Assembly: GCA_036493735.1 (NCBI GenBank)
Contig: DASXPH010000070.1
Coordinates: forward strand, 8,488-72,487
DNA length: 64,000 nt
Reading direction: 5' to 3'
Source of the DNA: AG2 sp036493735
GTDB taxonomy: Bacteria; Gemmatimonadota; Gemmatimonadetes; Gemmatimonadales; Gemmatimonadaceae
The translations under genes were made by a program, and so were the position numbers. The notes below the pieces were generated by a model. The model made no database searches and had not been told where the DNA came from. It worked only from the letters and a program-made list of their open reading frames with translations. This document shows positions 37,755 through 45,398 of the stretch, piece after piece; position 1 is the stretch's first letter; the number at the start of each line of letters is the position of its first letter.

Positions 37755-38825
37755 TCATTCCTCCATGTCGTCAGGCGCAGCCGCGGCAGCGCGGCTCGCC
37801 GGCGTTCCCCAGTCGAGGATTCGGACACCTTCGCCGTTCTCCTCGTACCGCATGCCGAAATTCAAACCCTCGCGCTCGAGAAGATCGGCGATCTCCTGCA
37901 GCGACTTCTTTCCAAAGTTCTTGACCTGAAGAATCTGGCTCTCCGTCTGGCGCACGAGGTCGCCGAGGGTGCGGATGTTGGAATTCTTCAGCGAGTTGAC
38001 GGAACGAACCGAAAGCTCGAGGTCGTCGATTGGGGTGCGCAGCAACTGCGCGAGGCGCGCGGCGTCGCCGCCCAGATTGTCACTCGCCAGCGCCAGAGGC
38101 GCCGACGAGTGGGAGCCGAACTCCACGAAGTATTGGAAGTGCGTCTGCGCCAGGGCCGCCGCGTAGCTCACCGCCTCTTCCGGGGAGATCGTGCCGTTGG
38201 TCTCGACCGTCAAGGTGAGACGGTCATAGTCCGTGCGCTGACCGACGCGCGTTTCGGCGACGGTGAAATTCGCGCGCCGCACCGGATTGTAGATCGAGTC
38301 GATGCGAACGAGATCCACCGGCAAGCCGCGATCGATCGGATGCTGATCGGACTCGATGTAGCCGCGGCCCTTGTTCACGTACAGGTCGACGTTGATATCG
38401 CGGTCGTCCTGCAACGTGAAGAGATGGTGGCCGGAATCGACGATGCGCGCGCCCGATGAGGACACGATGTCGGCGGCGGTGACCGGGCCGGCCTCGCTCT
38501 TCGAGATGCGAAGCACCGTCTCTTCGACGTCCTCCGCGAGGGTGAGCGTCAGCGTCTTGAGATTACCGATGATCTGATGAACGTCCTCGACGACACCTGG
38601 AATGGTCTGGTGCTCGTGGACGACGCCATCGATACGGAAGCCCCAAACGGCGGCGCCGCGCAACGACGACAGCAGCATGCGGCGCATGGCGTTGCCGAGC
38701 GTGTGGCCGAAGCCGCGTTCGAGCGGCTGCAGCCGGAATTCGGCGACGTTGGGGTTATCTTCGCGCTTGCTCGCTTCGACGAGCTGCGGGCGGACGAGTC
38801 CGCGGAGATCGATTGTGTTTGCCAT
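37755..38825 (-). CDS. rpoA: RNA polymerase alpha subunit
   Basis: A 356-residue alpha subunit. The N-terminal domain has AEFRLQPLERGFGHTLGNAMRRMLLSSL and GAAVW; the C-terminal domain, from about residue 265, has LELSVRSVNSLKNSNIRTLGDLV and KNFGKKSLQEI, which contacts UP elements and activators. It dimerises to nucleate RNA polymerase. A 165-base gap to rpsD holds an inverted repeat. ATG 38825 is chosen because the family alignment starts there. Confidence 0.97.
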   Translation of the reverse strand: MANTIDLRGLVRPQLVEASKREDNPNVAEFRLQPLERGFGHTLGNAMRRMLLSSLRGAAVWGFRIDGVVHEHQTIPGVVEDVHQIIGNLKTLTLTLAEDVEETVLRISKSEAGPVTAADIVSSSGARIVDSGHHLFTLQDDRDINVDLYVNKGRGYIESDQHPIDRGLPVDLVRIDSIYNPVRRANFTVAETRVGQRTDYDRLTLTVETNGTISPEEAVSYAAALAQTHFQYFVEFGSHSSAPLALASDNLGGDAARLAQLLRTPIDDLELSVRSVNSLKNSNIRTLGDLVRQTESQILQVKNFGKKSLQEIADLLEREGLNFGMRYEENGEGVRILDWGTPASRAAAAAPDDMEE

Positions 38826-38925
38826 TAGTAGATCCTCAAGGTCATACCGGACATCGTCCGGCATCGCCCTGCCCCGCCCCTAACGCGCGGCAGGCTCGAA
38901 TGAGAGTTAGGGTCTCGACCGAATT

Positions 38926-38991
38926 GCGTGGCGCGTGACGTGTGTGGCGTGGCGCGACAGCGCAACACGCTCCACACTGCACGCATCACGC
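38926..38991. repeat. Imperfect inverted repeat between rpsD and rpoA
   Basis: A 26-base left arm (38926-38951) built from GCGTG and GTGTGG blocks pairs imperfectly with 38966-38991, which reaches the rpsD stop codon. A smaller hairpin CCGGAC/GTCCGG lies at about 38848-38862. These could set mRNA stability or partial termination between rpsD and rpoA. Confidence 0.6.
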
Positions 38992-39626
38992 TACTTCGAG
39001 TACAACTCGACGACCAGCTGCTCCTGCGCCGCGATCGGGATGTTCGGGCGCGTGGGGCGCTCGAGCATCCGGCCGCTGAAGCTCTCGCGATCCACCGCGA
39101 GCCAGGAGAGCGGCGCGCCGCGCGAGGCCTGATCCATCGATGCCTGCACGGCAACCATCTCGCGCGACTTCATGCGCACGCGGATCTCTTCACCGGGCTG
39201 CACCTGGTAGCTCGGGATGTCCACCCTGCGCTGATTCACCTCGACGTGACGGTGGCGAATGAGCTGACGCGCCCCCTTGCGACTCGCGGCGAAGCCCAGC
39301 CGATAGACCATGTTGTCGAGACGACTCTCGAGCGCGGCGAGCAGATTGTGGCCGGTGATACCCGGCAGCGTCGTGACGCGCTCGAACGTGTTCGCGAACT
39401 GCGCTTCACTCACGCCATAGATGCGCTTGATCTTCTGCTTCTCGCGCAGCTGTTTCGAATACTCTGACGACTTGCGGCGGCGCGCGGTGCTCTGGCCGTG
39501 CTGGCCCGGCGCATACGGACGGCGCTCGACTGGGCATTTTTCGGTGAAGCACTTCGTGCCCTTGAGGAAGAGCTTCGTTCCCTCACGCCGACACTGCTTG
39601 CAGCTCGGCCCTACGTAGCGGCCCAT
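38991..39626 (-). CDS. rpsD: 30S ribosomal protein S4
   Basis: A 211-residue S4 of the zinc-binding type, with four Cys in the first about 31 residues (CKQC, then KCFTEKC), and an S4 RNA-binding domain (LESRLDNMVYRLGFAASRKGARQLIRH). S4 nucleates 30S assembly and often autoregulates its operon. It lies 3 bases after rpsK. Confidence 0.97.
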   Translation of the reverse strand: MGRYVGPSCKQCRREGTKLFLKGTKCFTEKCPVERRPYAPGQHGQSTARRRKSSEYSKQLREKQKIKRIYGVSEAQFANTFERVTTLPGITGHNLLAALESRLDNMVYRLGFAASRKGARQLIRHRHVEVNQRRVDIPSYQVQPGEEIRVRMKSREMVAVQASMDQASRGAPLSWLAVDRESFSGRMLERPTRPNIPIAAQEQLVVELYSK

Positions 39627-39629
39627 GAC

Positions 39630-40007
39630 TCAGACTCTCCGACGCTTTGGCGGACGGCAGCCGTTATGCGGAATCGGCGTGACGTCCTTGATGGACTTGA
39701 CTTGAAGACCGGCTGACGCGAGCGCCTGAATGGCTGACTCCCGTCCGCTTCCCGGTCCCTGCACGCGCACGTGGACGCGCTTGACACCGAGCGTCATCGC
39801 TTCGCGCGCGCACTGTTCGGCCGCAACCGTAGCCGCGAACGGTGTGCTCTTCTTCGACCCCTTGAATCCCGCCTTGCCTGACGAGCCCCAAGCGACCGTA
39901 TTGCCGTGGCTATCGGTGATAGTCACAGTCGTGTTGTTGAACGTCGCGGCGATGTGCGCCACGCCTTCGGCCTCGACGACGCGCTTTGCTTTCTTTCCAG
40001 TCGCCAT
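39630..40007 (-). CDS. rpsK: 30S ribosomal protein S11
   Basis: A 125-residue S11 with the NNTTVTITDSHGNTVAWGS start and the C-terminal PIPHNGCRPPKRRRV signature. It lies one base after rpsM and binds 16S rRNA in the platform. Confidence 0.98.
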   Translation of the reverse strand: MATGKKAKRVVEAEGVAHIAATFNNTTVTITDSHGNTVAWGSSGKAGFKGSKKSTPFAATVAAEQCAREAMTLGVKRVHVRVQGPGSGRESAIQALASAGLQVKSIKDVTPIPHNGCRPPKRRRV

Positions 40008-40008
40008 A

Positions 40009-40386
40009 CTACTTCGTCACCTTTTTCTTGCCGGCAATTGCACGGCGTGGTCCCTTCTTCGTGCGTGCGTTCGTGTGCGTGCGCTGCCCGCGCACCGGCA
40101 AACCACGGCGATGCCGGATGCCACGATAGGAGCCGATGTCCATCAGTCGTTTGATGTTCATCGCCACCTCCGTGCGCAACGCACCCTCGACCTTGTAATC
40201 GCGCTCGATCACCTGACGCAGCTTGTTGACGTCCGCGTCGGTGAGATCACGAATGCGCAGCGACGAATCGATCCCCGCTTTACGCAGGATTTCGACGGCG
40301 TTGCGGCGGCCGATGCCATAAATGTATGAGAGGCCGATATCGACCTTTTTTTCGCGCGGGAGATCGACGCCAGAGATACGAGCCAT
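40009..40386 (-). CDS. rpsM: 30S ribosomal protein S13
   Basis: A 125-residue S13 with MARISGVDLPREKKVDIGLSYIYGIG, IGSYRGIRHRRGLPVRGQRTHTNARTKKG and a basic tail. It is at the top of the 30S head and contacts the 50S and P-site tRNA. It follows rpmJ by 2 bases. Confidence 0.98.
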   Translation of the reverse strand: MARISGVDLPREKKVDIGLSYIYGIGRRNAVEILRKAGIDSSLRIRDLTDADVNKLRQVIERDYKVEGALRTEVAMNIKRLMDIGSYRGIRHRRGLPVRGQRTHTNARTKKGPRRAIAGKKKVTK

Positions 40387-40388
40387 GA

Positions 40389-40505
40389 TCAGCCTTGACG
40401 CTGCTTGTGCTTGGGATTGCGTTTACAAATGATGCGAGTGACGCCGTTGCGCTTCACCACTTTGCAGTGCTCGCAAATCGGCTTCACGCTTGTGCGAACT
40501 TTCAC
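40389..40505 (-). CDS. rpmJ: 50S ribosomal protein L36 (GTG start)
   Basis: A short gene encoding KVRTSVKPICEHCKVVKRNG and so on, 38 residues, the standard L36 length. Zinc ligands Cys11, Cys14, Cys27 and His32 are all present (zinc-type L36). It starts with GTG at 40505 and ends 2 bases before the rpsM start. It is the first gene of the rpmJ-rpsM-rpsK-rpsD-rpoA-rplQ-rpmB operon; no infA or secY lies upstream, so the spc part is elsewhere. Confidence 0.95.
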   Translation of the reverse strand: MKVRTSVKPICEHCKVVKRNGVTRIICKRNPKHKQRQG

Positions 40506-40562
40506 AGGCGCTCCAGACACGAGTACAGAAATATTGAGCAAGCCGGTTCTGGCCAGACCTTA

Positions 40563-40591
40563 AGAGTAGTTGGCACAGTAACTTCATGCAA
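40563..40591 (-). promoter_or_regulatory. Candidate sigma-70 promoter of the rpmJ operon
   Basis: On the minus strand TTGCAT (40586-40591) and TACTCT (40563-40568) are separated by 17 bases, ending about 58 bases before the rpmJ GTG. A 10-base palindrome TCTGGCCAGA follows downstream in the leader. The fit to consensus is moderate. Confidence 0.5.
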
Positions 40592-40613
40592 GTGAACCGC
40601 CGGCTCCCGCTCT

Positions 40614-41312
40614 CTATCCGAGCTGCGCGCGGAGCTCCCGCATGGCTCGCGGTCGATCGGGAGCAGCCGTCACCGCACGACCCACTACCACATAGTCGGC
40701 ACCGGTCGCTGCAGCCTCGGCCGGCGTGGAGGTCCGCGACTGATCGTGCGTCGCTGCTCCCGCCATGCGCAGCCCTGGAATCAGTACGGCAAAGGCCCGA
40801 CCGAGGCAGTCCTTCACGGCTTTCGCCTCTCGTCCGCTACAGACCACGCCCGACGCCCCCGATTCGTGGGCTATCCGGCTGAGTCGGACAACTTCGTCCA
40901 CGAGCTGAAAGCTCTGTCCCTCACGCCCCCACAGCGAAGCCACCTCGGAGGCATCGAGTGACGTGAGCACCGTGACGGCAAGAACGGCGCATTGCGACGA
41001 GCCGCCCGCCGCCGTTGCGGCGGCACGAAGCATCGACGGTCCTCCGGCGGCGTGGACGGTGAGTAGCCGCACGCCCATGGCGGCGGCGCGTCGGACGGCG
41101 CCGCTCACCGTATTCGGAATGTCGTGAAACTTCAGGTCCAGAAAGACGTCGGCCCCGCGCTCCCGCACCTCTCGCACGATCGACGGGCCGCAGGCCGTGA
41201 AGAGCTCGCCCCCAATCTTATAGAAGCGACAGCCCTCGCCCAGCTCGTCCACCAGCGCCAACGCCGTGCTCGCGTCATGGAAGTCGAGCGCGACGATCGG
41301 TGTCGGAGTCAT
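40614..41312 (-). CDS. pyrF: Orotidine 5'-phosphate decarboxylase
   Basis: A 232-residue TIM-barrel enzyme: IVALDFHDASTALAL, the catalytic FLDLKFHDIPNTV (Asp-x-Lys-x2-Asp), and the PGLR near the C-terminus. It makes UMP in the last de novo pyrimidine step. ATG 41312 overlaps the pyrD stop (ATGA), so pyrD-pyrF are coupled. Confidence 0.95.
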   Translation of the reverse strand: MTPTPIVALDFHDASTALALVDELGEGCRFYKIGGELFTACGPSIVREVRERGADVFLDLKFHDIPNTVSGAVRRAAAMGVRLLTVHAAGGPSMLRAAATAAGGSSQCAVLAVTVLTSLDASEVASLWGREGQSFQLVDEVVRLSRIAHESGASGVVCSGREAKAVKDCLGRAFAVLIPGLRMAGAATHDQSRTSTPAEAAATGADYVVVGRAVTAAPDRPRAMRELRAQLG

Positions 41313-42262
41313 GCACCGCCCCACTCGAGTGAGCCGACGATATCACCTAACGAGCTGACGGCATGTCGAGCGCACCACGCGTCCAACTCCTTGACGATGC
41401 GGGCGGGAGCGCGCGGATCACGCATCGCCGCGGTACCGACACCGACGAGCGACGCGCCGGCCATAAGGTACTGCAGCGCGTCCGTTCCCGACGACACGCC
41501 GCCGATGCCGATGATCGGCGCCGTCACGGCGCGACTCACCCGCCAGGTGGCGAGGACGCCGACCGGCAGCAGGCCGGGTCCGCTCACGCCACCAGACCCG
41601 AAGCCGAGCACTGGGCGACGCCGCTCGACGTCGATCGCCAGGCCGGGAATCGTGTTCACGAGCGTGAGACCATCCGCTCCTGCATCGATCGCGGACTTTG
41701 CTATTCGAATGATGTCGGGCAGCGTTGGCGACAGCTTTACGAACAGGGGGCGGCGCGTCGCATCGCGCGCGAGTCGGATGAGACTGCGCAGCGCATCGGC
41801 ATCGGCACCGAATTCCATACCACCCTTCTTTACGTTCGGGCAGCTGACGTTCAGCTCGAACGCGTCGATCGCCTGGGCCCCAACCGACTCCGCGCAGGCA
41901 TCGAGCTCCGACACCACGCGCGCGTATTCCTCGACCGCGTTACCGACGACATTCACGAGCTTGCGCGTGCTCGTGAGATGCGTCGCAAGCCAGGGCAGAT
42001 GCGTCGATTTGACCCGTTCGAGCCCGGGATTGGCGAGGCCGACCGCGTTGATCATTCCCTCATCGAGCTCGGCGACGCGCGGCGCTGGATTGCCGGCACG
42101 CGGCTCGACCGAGACCGCCTTCGTCGTTAGGCCGCCAACCTGCTCGAGATCGATGACGTCCGCCAGCTCGACCCCATAGCCGGCCGTACCCGAGGCGAGC
42201 ACGATGGGGTTCTGAAAGGCGAGATCGGCGACGTGGACTCGCAGGCGATCAACGTTCGTCAC
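41309..42262 (-). CDS. pyrD: Dihydroorotate dehydrogenase, class 1B catalytic subunit
   Basis: A 317-residue FMN TIM barrel: NPIVLASGTAGYG, the catalytic-loop Cys in ELNVSCPNVKKGG (about residue 139), and a C-terminal FMN phosphate site IIGIGGVSSGTDALQYLMAGASLVGVGTA. The Cys rather than Ser base and length point to class 1, type B, which normally needs PyrK; pyrK is not in the window. A GTG start at 42262 overlaps the amidase gene stop by 14 bases. Confidence 0.93.
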   Translation of the reverse strand: MTNVDRLRVHVADLAFQNPIVLASGTAGYGVELADVIDLEQVGGLTTKAVSVEPRAGNPAPRVAELDEGMINAVGLANPGLERVKSTHLPWLATHLTSTRKLVNVVGNAVEEYARVVSELDACAESVGAQAIDAFELNVSCPNVKKGGMEFGADADALRSLIRLARDATRRPLFVKLSPTLPDIIRIAKSAIDAGADGLTLVNTIPGLAIDVERRRPVLGFGSGGVSGPGLLPVGVLATWRVSRAVTAPIIGIGGVSSGTDALQYLMAGASLVGVGTAAMRDPRAPARIVKELDAWCARHAVSSLGDIVGSLEWGGA

Positions 42263-43433
42263 GCAAGCCTCCCGACCCGCCGTTCACTCGGCGCTCGTAG
42301 CGGCGCAGATACTCGGCCGCCGCATCGGCGACGGCACTGGCGATCTCCGCCTGATGTCGTCGGTCCGTGAGGTACCTGGCCTCCGCGGCGTTCGTACCGA
42401 ATCCAATCTCGACGAGAACCGCGGGCATGAACGCGGTTACCAGGACGCGAAACCCCGCTTGCTTGACGCCGCGCTCCGGACCAGGATGGATCGTCGCAAG
42501 GTGCTCCTCGACGAGCTCCGCCAGCTCCGACGATTCGCGCAAGTGCTCGTTCTGCTTCATGTCGCTGAGGATGTAGCTCAGCGCGTCGTCCTTGGAGACC
42601 TTCGTGTCCGTCTCGAATCGCACGGATTCGTTCTCCATCTCCTCGACCCGCCGCGCGTCTTCGGTCTTCGCCTCGGCGAGGAAGTACGTCTCGAACCCTC
42701 GCGCCGCCGCTGGCTCCTTCCAACCGAGATTGGCGGCATTGACGTGAACGGAGATGAAGAGGTCCCCGCCAGCCTGGTTGGCGATGCGACCCCGGTCGGA
42801 GAGCGCGATCAGGGTATCGGTCGTGCGGGTGAAGAGCACGCGGAGACCACGCGCTCTGAGCTCGGCTCCGAGACGTTTCGCTACCGCGAGCGTGACATCC
42901 TTTTCGTAGATGCTGGTCGGGGCCCCGATCGGACCGGTCATTCCGTTGTCCGGGCCGCCGTGGCCTGCGTCCACCACCACGAGCCTCGGCTTCGTGTTGG
43001 ACGTACTCGCGTGCGCGGCATTCACCGGCGCGGCGCGGGCCGACACGAAGAGTTGGCGCGTGGCGGCGTCCCACCTCAGATTCGGCGCGAAGCTCGGCAA
43101 CACCTCGGACACGAGTTGGAGTGGGATGAGCAGTTGCTGATCGCGCAGCGTCGGCGCGCTCGCCAACGGTCGTACCTGTCCTCCGACCGTGGTGCTCGCG
43201 ACGCCAATCTCCAGACCGAAGCGCACGCCCGCCAACTCGACGCGATAATGGCCAGGCGACTCGGCGACCACCGTCACGGGGAGTAGCGGCGCGAGCATCT
43301 GTGGCCGCAGCATCGGTCCGGCGGTGTCCCCGACGAGGGGAATCTGCTGGCTGGCGCTCGCCGTTCTCAGGGTGAGCGCACCGGCCGTGGTCGCGGCGCG
43401 GAGCTGGAGGGCGAGGAGCAACGGGATCAGCAT
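42249..43433 (-). CDS. N-acetylmuramoyl-L-alanine amidase (Amidase_3)
   Basis: A 394-residue secreted enzyme. A hydrophobic N-terminal stretch (LIPLLLALQLRAA) is followed by a copper-amine-oxidase N-like domain (LRDQQLLIPLQLVSEVLPSFAPNLRWDAATRQLFVSA) and an Amidase_3 domain with VVVDAGHGGPDNG (zinc His), a catalytic Glu in IYEKDVTLAVAKRL, SVHVNA and VLVEIGFGTNAAEA. It cuts the amide between MurNAc and the stem peptide in the periplasm. Confidence 0.9.
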   Translation of the reverse strand: MLIPLLLALQLRAATTAGALTLRTASASQQIPLVGDTAGPMLRPQMLAPLLPVTVVAESPGHYRVELAGVRFGLEIGVASTTVGGQVRPLASAPTLRDQQLLIPLQLVSEVLPSFAPNLRWDAATRQLFVSARAAPVNAAHASTSNTKPRLVVVDAGHGGPDNGMTGPIGAPTSIYEKDVTLAVAKRLGAELRARGLRVLFTRTTDTLIALSDRGRIANQAGGDLFISVHVNAANLGWKEPAAARGFETYFLAEAKTEDARRVEEMENESVRFETDTKVSKDDALSYILSDMKQNEHLRESSELAELVEEHLATIHPGPERGVKQAGFRVLVTAFMPAVLVEIGFGTNAAEARYLTDRRHQAEIASAVADAAAEYLRRYERRVNGGSGGLRDER

Positions 43434-43437
43434 CTAC

Positions 43438-43911
43438 TCAACGCGAGCGAATGGCTCGTGCCATCTCGCGTTCCGCGTCGCGGCGCCGCGTCGTCTCGCG
43501 CTTGTCGTGCAGCTTCTTACCCTTGCCGAGCGCCAGCGTCACCTTGGCCACTCCGTTGCGGAAGTAGAGCTCGAGGGGGATGAGCGTCTGCCCCTCCCGC
43601 TCGACGGCTCCGATGAGACGACGGATTTCCTTCCTGTGGAGCAACAGCTTACGCGTTCGCTCCGCCTCGTGGTTCGCATAGCCGCCCCGCTCGTAGGGCG
43701 CGATGTGCATGTTGATGAGGAAGATCTCACCATCGCGGACGATGCCGTAGGAGTCCCCGATGTTCGCTTTGCCGTCGCGCAGGGATTTGACTTCAGTCCC
43801 TGTGAGGACGATGCCAGCCTCCCACGTGTCCAGGATCTCGTAGTCATATCGCGCGCGCTTGTTGCGCGCGATCGAGATCTTGTCGGTCGGTCGCTCGGAG
43901 TCCTTGGTCAT
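43438..43911 (-). CDS. smpB: SsrA-binding protein SmpB
   Basis: A 157-residue SmpB: NKRARYDYEILDTWEAGIVLTGTEVKSLRDGKANIGDS, APYERGGYANHE and a basic, helical tail (KKLHDKRETTRRRDAEREMARAI) that mimics mRNA in the A site. It brings tmRNA to stalled ribosomes. ATG 43911 gives the family start; the open frame reaches 44196 through the intergenic region. It is divergent from the tRNA-Leu gene. Confidence 0.96.
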   Translation of the reverse strand: MTKDSERPTDKISIARNKRARYDYEILDTWEAGIVLTGTEVKSLRDGKANIGDSYGIVRDGEIFLINMHIAPYERGGYANHEAERTRKLLLHRKEIRRLIGAVEREGQTLIPLELYFRNGVAKVTLALGKGKKLHDKRETTRRRDAEREMARAIRSR

Positions 43912-43971
43912 CGCCGATGGCCTGGGCTTGCCCGGCGCCGCCGGCGGGCGTCGGATGTGAGAGGTCGTCGA

Positions 43972-44001
43972 AAAATAAGACCGCGTGACGAGGGCGAGCA
44001 A
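43972..44001 (-). promoter_or_regulatory. Candidate smpB promoter
   Basis: On the minus strand TTGCTC (43996-44001) and TATTTT (43972-43977) are 18 bases apart, about 60 bases upstream of the smpB ATG. It overlaps the divergent region shared with tRNA-Leu. Confidence 0.4.
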
Positions 44002-44012
44002 CACGCAAAGCG

Positions 44013-44041
44013 TTGACCGAGGGGTGCAAGCAGTGTAATCT
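44013..44041 (+). promoter_or_regulatory. tRNA-Leu promoter
   Basis: TTGACC (44013-44018) and TAATCT (44036-44041) with 17-base spacing, 10 bases before the mature tRNA 5' end. This is the best sigma-70-like match seen in the window. Confidence 0.7.
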
Positions 44042-44051
44042 TCGAGACTTC

Positions 44052-44137
<86 letters not shown>

Positions 44138-44182
44138 TGGGTAGAGGTTGTGGGTAGAGGGCGGAGGGTTGGAAAATGGAAC

Positions 44183-44209
44183 GCCGACGATATCATCGTC
44201 GGCTTTTTT
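44183..44209 (+). terminator. Rho-independent terminator after tRNA-Leu
   Basis: GCCGACGAT (44183-44191) pairs perfectly with ATCGTCGGC (44195-44203) over a three-base loop, followed by six T (44204-44209). It is about 50 bases after the tRNA 3' end. Confidence 0.92.
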
Positions 44210-44249
44210 CATTCATAACACGCCTCCCCACCACGCTCGGCCCAGCGCC

Positions 44250-44813
44250 CTAGCCACCCTGTTTTCCCGCCAGCGCCGACGGTGGGACGTTGTCGGGCAG
44301 CGAGACTTTCCCGAACAGGTCGCGCAGGGCGGCGTTCGCTTCGGCCAGATAGTCACTGAGCAGTTCGCCGCCGCGCAGGATGTGTTCGTCCACCTGGCGG
44401 AAGGACCCCCCGGCAAAGGCAAAGAGCGTTTGCCCAAGTCGTGCTCCCGTCGCCGCGCCCGCTCGCGCTGCGAGAGCGTCACGATACGCGCTCAGTCGGG
44501 CATTGAATTGGCGCTCGGCAATCTCGCGCATCTCCGGCGCGACCTGTGGATCGTTGGTCGTTGCGTCGGCGAGCGCGCGGGCGACCATCGAGCCGGTGCG
44601 ATCGTCGAGCGCGTCGCGCTGAGCAGTGACCAGCCCTAACGAACGACGCGCGTAGCGCAGTTCCCAGCGAGCATGGTCGGTGTCGCCATGGGTCGCAACC
44701 TGGGCAAGCCACCGTACGTCGTCATCCGAAGGTTCGTCGAGAAGACGCTCGACGAAACGCTGTGCCTTCCGCTGAAAGTCGCGCTCACTACGCCAACGCC
44801 CGAATAACGTCAT
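44250..44813 (-). CDS. Hypothetical helical protein
   Basis: A 187-residue mainly helical, charged protein with no recognised motif. The N-terminus is basic (FGRWRSERDFQRKAQRFVERLL) and a C-terminal Gly/Ala-rich segment (AGAATGARLGQTLFAFAGGSF) may be a buried helix. No signal peptide. It lies between tRNA-Leu and the Rrf2 regulator, 29 bases downstream of the latter, so may share its transcript. Function unknown. Confidence 0.55.
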   Translation of the reverse strand: MTLFGRWRSERDFQRKAQRFVERLLDEPSDDDVRWLAQVATHGDTDHARWELRYARRSLGLVTAQRDALDDRTGSMVARALADATTNDPQVAPEMREIAERQFNARLSAYRDALAARAGAATGARLGQTLFAFAGGSFRQVDEHILRGGELLSDYLAEANAALRDLFGKVSLPDNVPPSALAGKQGG

Positions 44814-44842
44814 GACCCGCGGCTCGTTAGGGCGACGGCGGT

Positions 44843-45352
44843 TCAGTTGCCGAGGACTGGCAGCATGTGTCGCCGGCCAACGGCGATCACCGGCGGCTCG
44901 GCCACGCGATCCGACAATCCGACCAGCGCCCGAACCTCGCTCTCCTCCTGCAGGAGATCAGATAACCGAATGCCCTCGAGCACATCGTCGATCTTCTGTT
45001 GAAGCAGCTGCCAGACGGGACGAATGCTGCACGCGTGCGAGGCCGAGCAGCGCTCCTCTTCGACCGGATGCGAGACGCAGTGAAGATCGAAGGTCGTCGT
45101 CTCCGACGCGGCGATCACCGCGCGAATCGAGATCGCTTCGGCAGCGCGCGCGAGCTCATAGCCACCCCGCGCTCCACGCGTGCTCCTGACGATCTCAGCG
45201 CGCCGGAGGCGCAACAGAATCTGCTCGACGTAATCGACGGGCAACTTTTCACGAGCGGCAATGTCGCGGCCGGTGATCGGCCCCTCGGACGCGCGTCGCG
45301 CGAGATGGAGGGCGCAGATGACGCCGTACTCGGCCAAGGTGGTGATGCGCAC
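44843..45352 (-). CDS. Rrf2/IscR-family transcription regulator
   Basis: A 169-residue regulator: N-terminal winged helix (MRITTLAEYGVICALHLARR; REKLPVDYVEQILLRLRRAEIVRSTRGARGGYEL) and three Cys spaced as HC-x10-C-x5-C (LHCVSHPVEEERCSASHAC, about residues 92-108), the IscR-like iron-sulfur ligand set. It would sense Fe-S or redox state. The C-terminal about 50 residues extend beyond short Rrf2 proteins. A GTG start is used. Its targets are not evident here. Confidence 0.85.
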   Translation of the reverse strand: MRITTLAEYGVICALHLARRASEGPITGRDIAAREKLPVDYVEQILLRLRRAEIVRSTRGARGGYELARAAEAISIRAVIAASETTTFDLHCVSHPVEEERCSASHACSIRPVWQLLQQKIDDVLEGIRLSDLLQEESEVRALVGLSDRVAEPPVIAVGRRHMLPVLGN

Positions 45353-45398
45353 GATTGGACGTTATGCCTCGACGCAGGAAGTTACAAGGCCAGCTATC

